NCBI GenBank assembly: GCA_002786025.1
Contig: NHNW01000024.1
Span: forward strand, 62,001-126,000
Length of the DNA: 64,000 bases
Source of the DNA: Zasmidium citrigriseum
Lineage: Eukaryota; Ascomycota; Dothideomycetes; Mycosphaerellales; Mycosphaerellaceae
Direction: 5' to 3'
In this document: one piece after another, positions 12,401 to 22,376 of the stretch
How positions within the stretch are numbered: the stretch's first letter is position 1
How the letters are laid out: the number at the start of each line of letters is the position of its first letter
The notes under the pieces: model-generated
Told to the model about the DNA's origin: nothing
The model's database searches: none
The model's input: the letters and a program-made list of their open reading frames with translations, nothing else
Translations under genes and position numbers: made by a program

Positions 12401-15400
12401 TTTAATGGCTTCGGCAAAGGAGCCGGCTGCGGTAGCCACACGATTTTCGGGCTTGGAGTCATGGAGAGAAGCAAGGCCTTGTACGCAAAAGTGCATGGCC
12501 GTAGACCCTTCCTTGGATGCCATCGATGCTGTGACACCAGACTGCAATAGATATTCGAGTGTGAGGTTGTCCCAACCGGACCCCTGCGCGGCGTATGTGA
12601 CCTCGTTCCGACCCTCGTCTGTCAATTGGCCTTCTTTGGGGTGGAACTCGCGGAGATACTTTAATGAATTCATGCCACCGCCTCTCGCCGCGACGTGGAC
12701 TGGCATTGCATGCCGTTTGTCGGCGATGATCTTCAACTCGTCAAACTTGGCTGGGCCGATCGCTGCGCGGAGCTCTTCAATGCGGTCTCGAGCATCGTAG
12801 AGAGCAGCTGCGTGGAGCATAGTCTCTCCGCTGAAGTCTTGCAGCATCGGGTCCACGCCTTTCGCAAGGAGAAGATCTAGGATCTGCTGGCATTTGCCGT
12901 CGGTACTGGGCCTGATAGCTGCCCAGCCATGAAGGACACTGCCCTGATTCTGGTCCAGTTTTGTGGCATCCGCGCCGTGGTCAAGCAGAGCAAGAACCAC
13001 CTCTGTTGACACCACATAATCAAGCTGCTTGTAGAGTCCACTGCGACAGGACTCAACATATAATGCAGCATGTAGTGGGTTTGCCGCACGTGGATCGATC
13101 GCGTTGGCGGAGACTCCGTACTCCAGCAGTTTGTTGACGATGCGAGATGAACCTCGATACGCAGCAGCGTGGAGATATCCATGTGAAGGCTCGGACAGAA
13201 CCTTATCTAAATTTTCTGCGTCGAAGGCGATGAGCGATTCCAGCATCTCCAGATCATCGTTCTCGCACGCCCAGCGGAAGCATTGTTCAACGTCGTTGAT
13301 GGTCAGTCCTTGCCGCTGCATGTTCGGGCTTCTTGAGCTGGGCTGTGGCGCTGTCTGATTCGAAGGTCGGAGCTTTGATTTGAGGACCTCGTACAAGCCA
13401 ATGTCTTCATCCGAGACTGATTTGCCAGTCAATAGGTCTGAAAGCTCCATCTTGTCGGCGTCCTTTTCAAATTTGCATTGAAAGAGGCCTCGCATCGTAT
13501 GGCGGTCCAGGCGAGCACCTCCATTGAACAACGTCTTGGTCACCGCCAGGTTTGTAATCCGGCTCGCAAAGCAGGCTGGCGTGCAATAGGATTCCTCGGA
13601 GACATCGCATATGTTTTCCAGCAAAAATGGTTCGTTTACGTCTGCGCCATGATCAAGAAGAGTTTGCAACGTAGCCTGTAGAGATTCGTCTACGGCGGCC
13701 TGAGAGTCCCAGTCGACGGTCTGCCGGCGATCCACGATCAAGCCCAGCAGTTCTGTGCCGCCAAGTGCACAGTGGAGTGGAGTACCCAGAGGTGAGCGAT
13801 CGTTTGCGTCAAAACCCTCAGCCAATATGCGTTTCAGAAGCTTCTGCAGTGCGAGCATAGCTGCGATGTGCTGCGGTTTGGCGAATGTTCCCACTCCCTT
13901 GAGTCTGGCGTATACGTGGTCGTCCCAGTCTGTAAATCCAGAATTGGTATATTCTGGTGATAAGTATGGTCAGCACAAGTTGTGCGGCTTTTGTCCCTCC
14001 TTCACCCACCTTGAACGATAAAGGTGTATTTCCACGTCATAAAATGGTGAGGCATATAGCAAAAGAACTTTACTGCAAGATCTTCAACATCTGGACTGGT
14101 CGACTGCAGTACGAAGCTGTCAAATCTCCAAGCAGCAAAACTGTAGAACGGATTGTTCTTCGTGAGATCTCTGTATTGCTGAGGTTGTTGGACATCGGCC
14201 ATGGCAAACTGAGGGAAACTCATGTAGCGCAAGCAGGTAAGCGCCTTGTACTCGTTGACGCTCGCGACCTCGCAATGAAAACGCCCAAGTTTGGGGTCAT
14301 CTCGAATTCTTGGAGAGCCTTCAAGTAGTCAGCACGCGCTTGGGTATCTGTGATTGGGTGGGAAGCAATACTCAGATACTCCTTCACGGTGAAATGGGCA
14401 AGTTCAAGGCACTCTTCAGCGCCAACCCGAACCAAGCTACTGCAGGTGAGTAGGATGTCTTCGTCATCTGGCCTGGATTCGGGGTCAACAGAATCGCAAC
14501 CGGGCTCAACTGAGACCGCTTCCAGCAGTATCTCACTTCGAAGGCTTGAGCTGAACAGCCAGTATAGAACTCGTTGGACCAGATTGCAATTCTCCTCGCC
14601 CGCAGCACAAACCCGCTCCAAGATTCGATCATACGTGGTGTACAGATCCGGAGGTAGTTGCTGCAAGGCCTTTCGTCTCGCAGCGTCTGATGGCAGTGCC
14701 GAAAGGTGATCCATCTGGCAGGCGACCCATCGGAACATACCCTCCGCCCCATTGATCAGTCGATCTAGGATCTCGTCTTTGAGAGCGGTGCTCTTGATCC
14801 GAAGCGCACCTCTTTTTGACCGTTCCTCAATCTCCGCAGACACATATAGGCTGAGATCCTCATTCCTTGCAGCTATTGAGAGCTTCTCAAAGTCATGGAA
14901 GTGTGGTCGAATGGTCTGCTCGTCTCGACTTGAGACAAGAAGTCGAAGTTGTGGGCACTGCGAGACAAGATCGGAGAGCGCTATAGCGACGTTGCTTGGG
15001 TCATTACATTCCTCGACACCATCCACGATGATTGCGACTTGATCAAAGTGGGCAAGGCAGCCGGACAGCAATCTGCTAAGGTCCTTCTCGCTGGGAAGCG
15101 AGCTCTTGGGTGGCTGATCGGGGTCTGGACGGTAGACTTTGGAGAGCTCTTCCAAGCAGCCTTCATTCTGCCTTCCCAATTGACCAGCCAAGCACGCAAA
15201 CATCTTTTGGAGCCGCTGACTGTCTGCCACTTTGTAGTCGCAGTAGTAGTAGGCGACCCCGTACTCCGGATCTACATACTGCATGGTCTCTTCGATTGAT
15301 GCAGCAGCCAGAACGGTCTTTCCAGCGCCTGGAATCCCATATATCCAAAGCTTGCTGTTGCGCGACTGAAGCCAGCTTGTGAATTCCGGGCCCTGGGTAA

Positions 15401-16028
15401 ACCACATATTGGTACCGGGATGCCTTAGCTGAGTGTTGCCACCATGTGGTTCCTCCATGTCAAAAGTGCCAAAGAATTTGAGGACATTGTGCCTCTCATC
15501 GTTTATCTGAATGCGAGTAATCTCTGCCAACGCTTTGCGAACGTCTTCCACACCTCGTGCGATCGTAGACTGTGTTGCGCGCGAATCCGTAATACTTTGC
15601 AGCGAGTCGAGCGAGAGTGACAGGTCGAACGCAGTCTTGTATCGCTCGAGGTTCAGCATGATCTTCTGTGTCTCCGGCTCCGTAATCGGCCATTTGAGTA
15701 TTCGAAGTATTCTGGTGGCTTTGGAAATGCCGTTCTCGTCGGGATTGGCCTTGATAAGTTTGTCACGTACACTTGTGAGAGTCTTCTGACAGTCCTGAAT
15801 AAGATCCGATGATATTAAGGCTTGCAGACTTCCCTTCGGAATCTGAGATGCAATGGTCTTAACTCCATTGAGGATTCCCAGAAGAAGCTGAACCTCACGT
15901 AGTAGTTTTTGAGAATCTTTGCCGGCATTTTTGCAAGCTCTGATGGTCCTGGCAGTCCTGTCTATCACCACGTCTGCGAGTGTTATTAGACCTGCAATGC
16001 CAGCGGCGACGTCGAGTCCTGTGGCCAT
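9425..16028 (-). CDS. NLR-like STAND receptor: HeLo-like N-terminus, NACHT, ankyrin repeats; apparent frameshift
   Basis: A large predicted intracellular signal-transducing NTPase of the kind linked to fungal non-self recognition and programmed cell death. From the ATG at 16028 (MATGLDVAAGIAGLI) the first about 190 residues resemble the HeLo-like N-terminal domain of fungal STAND proteins. NACHT follows with Walker A GIPGAGKT (about residues 231-238) and Walker B VAIIVDGVEE. A long C-terminal array of more than 20 ankyrin repeats runs to 9425 (for example TALMSSAQTGSLDEMEILLAAGADVDA). One intron, 13954-14009 (GTGGGT..CAG), joins cleanly (FIVQ|EYTNSGFTDWDDHVYA). Near 14275-14281 the frame is broken: NLGVF continues only in another frame as CEVASVNEYKALTCLRYMSF. 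No intron fits there, so one base appears to be lost beside a TTTT run. Read through, it is about 2,170 aa. As it stands the NACHT half stops at 14220, and the frame carrying the ankyrin half starts no earlier than about 14232. Confidence 0.85.
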
Positions 16029-16679
16029 GAAGTTGCTGTCGCTTATGTCATTGAAGGGATTGAGACCATTCAAAGTCGTTTAGTCGCTCGCAGAATCGCC
16101 TGGGGGTTAGTTTACGGATTGAGAGCAAGCTTTCTGTCGCAAAGATGTGTTTTCTTGCCGTCGGACGTGAGGTTCATGAAAAGGCGGCTGGGGCTTTCTG
16201 CTCAGCCTCAAGAGCCGCCAACTGATGGGCGTGCACTAGCAGTTGGTGCTGCGGCCAGCAGTGAGAAGCCTCCCCCCGAATGTCGCAGTGCTGAATCTCC
16301 TTCACAACACCAGCGAATGGACAATTTGCTTCAGCCTTGAGGACGAGAATGTGTACCGGGCAGCATCATGAACCATCCGTCCAAGGGTTTCGAGATGCTG
16401 TAAAGACATCACTGGATGCGTAGTGCGTCTGCATGGTGGCTGCAGCAACGCGTGACGGCTCGCCTAGCGAAGCGAGCTGAAGAGGCCGCATAGTGAGGGA
16501 GCGAAGATGAGAAGAAGTGGCTCAAAGAGCGCGTGTGCCCTTTCAGTAGTATATCGTAGGTTGAGCTGAGGTCGAAATGGATGCCATTGTGTAGAAGAAC
16601 GCGTTAGTGTTGTCGGGTCACAGTGGATCTGAGATTAGCTCCCTGGCCACCTACTCGCCTACTATGACACCCACTGCCG
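16029..16679. promoter_or_regulatory. Upstream region of the NLR-like gene up to the RIP block
   Basis: About 650 bp of ordinary-composition DNA between the NLR start and the RIP block. It should contain the NLR promoter. A plus-strand ORF at 16119-16340 has no recognisable features. CA and TG dinucleotides are normal here and stop abruptly at about 16679. Confidence 0.4.
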
Positions 16680-16893
16680 CTATAGCCGCGTATAATATTA
16701 ATTCCGGTTATAGGTAAGTAGGGCGTACGAAAGTAGAAAGGTAAGGGTACGATAACGTATTAAAATAGGGGCAAGAGGACGTATATAGGGGAATATATAT
16801 TATAGTAACTCTAGTAGCTCTTCTATAATTACTTACTCGCTACTAATACCTTCGTTAGTAATACCTTTAGTAATATTACTACCTTCGTCGTTA

Positions 16894-16922
16894 TTAGCGG
16901 CGGTCTTAAACACCGCCGCTAA
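16894..16922. repeat. Perfect 11-bp hairpin near the left edge of the RIP block
   Basis: Arms TTAGCGGCGGT (16894-16904) and ACCGCCGCTAA (16912-16922) are perfect inverted copies with a 7-nt loop. It is GC-rich against its TA-rich surroundings. It could be a remnant of element structure; no function is claimed. Confidence 0.6.
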
Positions 16923-17870
16923 GATATCCTCTAACTCTATAAAGTCGTCGTCTTTAAGCTTATTATTATCGATATTATATCTAATCTAGAGGTTCTAGTA
17001 GACGTAGATAAGTTAATTAAGAGTCTTATAATCTAGTCTATTACGGCGTAGGCTTTAGATAAAGCCAAAGGCGCTAAAGTTACGCTCTATAGTACCTATT
17101 ATTAGATAGATCGAAAGTAATAATAGGTAGAGCTTAGTAAGGTTAGAGTATTTAGTAATAAAGTTATTATTCTACTACTTAATAGTAGATAGGCTTAAAC
17201 CGCTAGCCTATATTACATTATCTAAGAAGTGTCCGTATCTATTATATAGCTTAAATAACCCTACTAGTAATACTCCTACTCTTATCTTAACCTTAACGTT
17301 ACTCTCTTCCTCTTTAGTAGTACTAGTAAGCTAGCTATAGCGACCTTACTAGTAGTAGTATTTAGTAAGCTAGTCGGTAAGTAAGTAGAGCTTATTATTC
17401 GAAGGTAGATAGGCGTTTAGTAACTATAAGTATACCTAAGGGTCGGCTAGATAGGCTATAATTATTAGAGAGTAGTATACTTTATCCTATCGTAAGGATA
17501 TCTACGCTTCTAGCTCGTTAGCTGTTAATAGGCTAGTTTTCTACTAGTAGTAGTTAAGGTACTAGAAGCCGCTATATACCTATAATAGGTAAGGTCTATC
17601 GCTCTTAAGTATAATAGTAACCTTAAGAAACGGCTCTATTAAGTCGATATAGTCCTTAACGCTAATCTAGAAGGTTAGATTATCGATCGTATAGGCCGCC
17701 GACTTCTACACCTTCTTCTAGTCTAAGTTAGCGCCGTTAAGGATATAGTAAGCGTAATTCTACTATAGTTCGATAAGCTAGTTATAGTTATTACTACCTC
17801 CTTATTATTAAGCGTATATACAGACTTTCTTTTTTAGGTAAAGCGTAAAGCGAAGTCCTTAGCGAAGCGC

Positions 17871-18289
17871 CTAAGGACAGTAGTCCCTAAATCCTTATTT
17901 TCCGCTTATAAGGGTGCCTAAAAACACTACCTTTTTATAAATATCCCTATACCGCTATAAGCTATAACTCTTAAATATAGCTATAGCTATAGATTTTATA
18001 GCTTTCTATAGTATTCCGCACTTTTATTATAGTATTTAGGCCTTATTAAGGCTATAGAATTAGTCTAAGAAATCCTATTTTACCGTTATAGCCTATATAC
18101 TTTAAAATACCTATCTTCTAGATATAATACCTCTTAATATATATATTTCTACGGGACAAAACCTATATAGTTCGACTTAGAATCTTATAATCTATAAGAC
18201 TCGACCCTTAAAAGCGCGACTTCTTAACGTAGTAGAAAGTCGATTTTCTAGTAGTAGTAAAATAAGGATTTAGGGACTACTATCCTTAG
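17871..18289. repeat. Inverted-repeat-bounded segment nested in the RIP block (MITE-like candidate)
   Basis: A 31-bp arm at 17871-17901 (begins CTAAGGACAGTAGTCC) is the reverse complement of 18259-18289 at 30 of 31 positions. The single difference is CA versus TA, as RIP would produce. The arms bound about 419 bp, of which about 357 bp is interior, AT-rich and without an ORF. Outside the arms pairing becomes imperfect, so the termini may extend outward. No convincing target-site duplication was found. It may be a terminal-inverted-repeat element inserted into the older repeat, or an internal palindrome of the host element. Confidence 0.7.
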
Positions 18290-19925
18290 ACCCGCTAACG
18301 CGGAAGTAGCTAGCTTACTAGTATGCTCGCGATAGCGAGGTCTAATAAAAGGAGATAGGGTTATTATATACCGCCTTCGCTACGTAAAGCCGTCCTTACT
18401 ATCTCGTCTTACTAGCGCTCTAAAATCGAGCTACCTTAGTACCGCTAAGCTCTCTAAGTACTTCGAAGGGTAGGTAGGTATTTTTAAAATACTAAGAGAG
18501 TTAGTTAATATCGTTCTAGGTTCTAAGGACTTAAAACTCGTTAGATATCTTATTAACGAGGAGTTTAAGTTAGTATAAGTAGTAGCCGAGTATAATAATT
18601 AAAGGATAACGTTCTTAGATCTAAGATTAGACTTTATTAGCGCTTTAGCTTTAATAGTATTTAATAAGGAGTATTAATTAAAGTTTTAACGCGAGTAGAC
18701 AGGCTAGAGCGTTAGAAGCTAGTAAGCTAGCCCTAATATATTAGATAATATTAAAGATTTACTTACCTACTTCGTACTTAACCTCTAAACTACTATATTA
18801 TCTATCGTTATATATATATACTAGTCTACCTATAGCTCTATTACCTTTAGCGTACTAGTAGTATAGTTTTCCGCCGTTATACGAGTAGTACCGCCTATCT
18901 TAGAGGTTAGAAAGTATAACGCCTAAGGGGTAGAGGTAAGGTAGTTAACGAGTAGCCGCCTATTACGATTAGACTAGCTATTAGTTAATAACATTAATCG
19001 CTTACTCTTAGATAAGTTAGTATCTATCTTAGCCTTTAACTTCTCGTATAACTTTAGTAGGTAGGTATATCGGACGGACTAGCGGCTAGGGTAAGTAAAT
19101 ACTAGCCTTAAGGCGTATACCTACTTCTCGAAGGTAGGGTACTTAGTCGTATATAGTAGTAGACTAGTAGCGAAGAGCTACTTATATAGGAGCTTACTAA
19201 TACGCTTATTCTCTTTATTAGTAATATTGTCGATATATCTAACCTTTCTAATTAATACTAACTATATAGGTACCTTCCGAGGTAGCTCCTTATCTAGGTT
19301 AACTTCCTATACTACCCTATAAGGCTAATATAGTATCTAGAACTACTCTAGTATAGCCTAATAGGCGGCGAGGTAATCTATAGCTCGCTTAACTTTATTC
19401 GACGTCTAGCTAATACCGTAGTAATTATAGGTAACCCTTAGGTACCTTATACTAGTAGTCTAGTTATAGCTTACCTACGTCTAGTAGTAATAGCCTCTTC
19501 GTTAGCTAGTATTAGTAGTAATCGTAGTAGGTAAGGAAGTACCTAGTAAGAGCTATTATTAGCGGCCGACGTTATTAGATATTATAAAAGAGGTGGATTC
19601 GATAATATTAATAAGTTAGAGGCTTCTAAGGATAGATAATAGGTAAGAATAGGACGTTTAGCCTACTTTTAGTAGTAGATTAGCTATCTCTTATACCTCT
19701 ACTCCTACTAGCTCCTAACTACCCTCCTTAACTACCGCTAACCCCTTTACGAGCCTATAACGACGACAATGTAATATATCGACTATAAGAGGCGTTAGAA
19801 AGTAATATATAACGAAGGTGTTAATAAAGAGTAAGGTTCGGGCGTTAAGCTTACTAGAAACATACTATTATAGCTAATTATACGCCTAATAATATAGATC
19901 TAGTAGGAGCCGATCCTAACTGCCG

Positions 19926-21645
19926 TAGCCGTCGTGGAGCCACCGTGTATGGCCATAGTGACAAAAGTGGGCCTACAACACTAGAACGCGTTGTTGTTCG
20001 ATGCGATGTGGAGATTCATCCGGCGGCCGGCAGAATTCAACCCTGGTCAGGTGACTCAGGGGTCTGTGCGCTTCTGACGAATACGAGCGACTTCCTCCCC
20101 TCCGAGCTTGATTCCTTTCCTCCCTCAACAAAACACAACGAAGACCATCTGGAATGCAAACGGAGCTACAGAGTCGATAGTACAAGGCAAGTTGATTTTG
20201 TCGACCATGATTTCATCTTCGCTTGTTCATCATGTACGTTACGCGAGGCGTACGACGTGCGTGTGATCTGCCTGCGAGGGAAATACTCGGATAGACACTT
20301 ACACGGCTCGACGAGGCAGCGGAAACACGTCTGCGAACGGCACGTATGTCAGACCTGCGAGCTTCATGAGTGACCATTGTCTAGACAAAGGGCAACGAAC
20401 GAGGGCGTGAAGATGACGGTCACGTCGGACGGGGTGAGCAAGACGTGTTTAGGGTCCGATGTGATCAACGGATCTTGGAGATTAATGGCTCTTACCATGC
20501 GACACCCAAGATTTGCCCGCGGGAGGTCTGTTGGATGTGCTTGGCAAATCATTGGATGGTCAAGATGGAGGCGGACACGGCGTAATAGAAGCATGATTAG
20601 CATGTGAGGTCTGTGGTACGTGGAATGCGGAGTATGGAGCGCGGTCTATTAACGGGCGATTCTAGGTGACGCACTGCCTTCCGTTTGTGGAATCTGCAAG
20701 CGGCTTTGCCGTTCAATGTGCACAGATGGCGATACAATGACCTCGAAGGATTTCCCTACTGCTACCCGCACAGCGTCCCTGAACAAGCAGTCCGCCTTGC
20801 TTTCGGAATGCGAAGATATTCCCTGATTGGATAGATGCCATGGCAGATGTGGGTGGCGAGAGCAACAGCAAACATGGGCAGGCTAATCGTCCACTTCAAG
20901 CAAGTAGTCAAGCATTTCCACTCGGCGAATTCGAATACGATGGCATACGTCGATCAGTAGGTATGGACTGAGCGACTGGCGACGGGTTACGCGGATCCCG
21001 CGGCATGGGATCATAAACCCGAAGGCTCGGCATATGTCTCGATGCTACCAGGTTTCCAGTCATGCCTGTCTCGACGTCACTGTGACAGTCGGTCATACCG
21101 TCCAAGAACCGAGAAAGCACGCCCAGGTACAATCAGTTACAATCTGACCCTTTTGGGTCGAAGAGACGACATCTTGCAGGACAAGGCTTAAACTGTCATA
21201 GACAGGCTCAATAGTATTCGCCTACTGGTCAAGAAGACACAGTTTGTATACTTGACAGCTGGAATCATTGTGACTTTCGACGGATGCGCCACCACCAGCA
21301 ATCGAATGGCTGTCTTACTAAATTGCTTGCCTCCACGCGTTTGTGCAAAGGGGTTCATTGGCGTGTCCAATGGCTGATCGAAGAGAGAGACACGGAACGG
21401 ATTTTGGAGTTTTCCAACATGACAACAACATCGGTCCAAGACCGGAGAATTAATCGCAATACTTCGGCCACCCGCTTTCGTCTAGGGCCAGGCATTGACC
21501 GCCATTGCGGTTGATAGTTGTCGACCTAGGAGACGAACAGAGTATCAACACTGGAGAGATGAGATATAAAGGCTATTTCCTCTCCAGCTTTTCCTCTCCT
21601 CGTCATCAACACAACAACCACCGCAACATCAACCGATCAATCACG
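19926..21645. other. Gene-poor flank between the RIP block and the secreted Cys-rich gene
   Basis: About 1.7 kb of normal composition. ORFs such as 19945-20373 and 20377-20607 lack domains, signal peptides or consistent splice sites. The right end holds the promoter of the small secreted protein. Confidence 0.4.
21565..21570 (+). promoter_or_regulatory. TATA box of the small secreted protein gene
   Basis: TATAAA lies 76 bp upstream of the ATG at 21646. A CT-rich stretch (TTTCCTCTCC..TTTTCCTCTCC) and CAACACAACAACC-type leader follow, as expected of an efficiently expressed fungal gene. Confidence 0.6.
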
Positions 21646-21991
21646 ATGAAATCCACCCTCGTCGCCATCGCCGCGCTTGCGCAGGCCATTGCCGTCTATG
21701 CCGATGGAAAGTGCTGCACCCACCAGGCAGTCGACAACCAGGCTTACTGCCAGGCCAACGGCTACTGGGCCAGCTGCGTAAGCTTGCCGACCTCCCAGCG
21801 CGACAGTGAAACCATACTGACATTGCAATTCTCCCATATAGTGTATCCAGAACAGCGATGCCAACAGTGGTCACGGATGTGACGACACGCCAGAGTTCCC
21901 CGTCGGCCGACAGATCGCTTCCCCAGCCTATGGCGCCGGCAACTCGCTGCAGTCTTGCCAGTCGGATGGTTTCTGGTACTGCTACACCTAG
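21646..21991 (+). CDS. Small secreted cysteine-rich protein (effector-like)
   Basis: Predicted 93-aa secreted protein. Exon 1 is 21646-21777, exon 2 is 21842-21991; intron 21778-21841 has GTAAGC and TAG ends (64 bp, phase 0). The N-terminus MKSTLVAIAALAQAIAVYA is a clear signal peptide with cleavage likely after AVYA or ADG. The mature part of about 72 residues has eight cysteines, including two adjacent pairs (KCC at 23-24 and the splice-junction pair SCC at 44-45), consistent with four disulfides. The rest is Gly/Ser/Gln-rich and ends in FWYCYT. No family is recognised. Size, Cys content and a strong promoter fit an effector or apoplastic protein, but nothing proves a role in infection. It lies about 1.7 kb from the RIP block. 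Confidence 0.82.
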
Positions 21992-22376
21992 ATCTGAAGA
22001 CGCGGGAGGGGACGAGAGTTTTCGTCGACACTGATTATGTTCGAAGGCGAGCAAGGCAGAAGAGACTCAGAGCTCTTGAGTTGGAAGATGCTTGTATGTT
22101 AATCTCGCGTTGAAAGATCATCTCGGCAAACATCTGTCATCTTCAGACACCGTAGCCCTCGCTCAGCCAAATTCATTGATCCAGAATCCCTGCACCGGGA
22201 GCAGCCGTGTCTCGAACTCTAAATGTGAGTGAACGAAAGCTGTGCCAAGAGAAACATTGACTAGCGTCATGCCAGTCAGAGCCAATCACAAACCTCAAAC
22301 TCCCAAGCCGACAACATCACGTCTTCAGAACATTCATGATTATTCATACGATCTGCCATTATAATCGTCAAAACAC
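21992..22376. other. Convergent intergenic region
   Basis: 385 bp between the 3' ends of the secreted protein gene and the membrane-protein gene. It must hold both terminators. No specific element is identified. Confidence 0.35.

Larger units (their letters stand above)
16680..19918. repeat. RIP-degenerated repeat block (ancient transposon relic)
   Basis: In about 3.24 kb the dinucleotides CA and TG are almost absent while TA is very abundant and CG is retained. For example, whole 60-base lines at 17281, 18901 and 19441 contain no CA and no TG. That is the product of saturated repeat-induced point mutation, which converts CpA to TpA on both strands. No ORF of useful length survives on either strand. 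The edges are sharp: the last normal TG is in ACTGCCG at 16673-16679 and the first after the block is in ACTGCCG at 19919-19925. The original element class (LTR retroelement or DNA transposon) cannot be read. It is presumed to have been a duplicated transposon because RIP acts on repeats. Confidence 0.9.

Noticed and set aside
19945..20373. 142-codon ORF right of the RIP block
   Set aside because: Cys-containing but without a signal peptide or domain, no splice logic, and antisense ORFs overlap.
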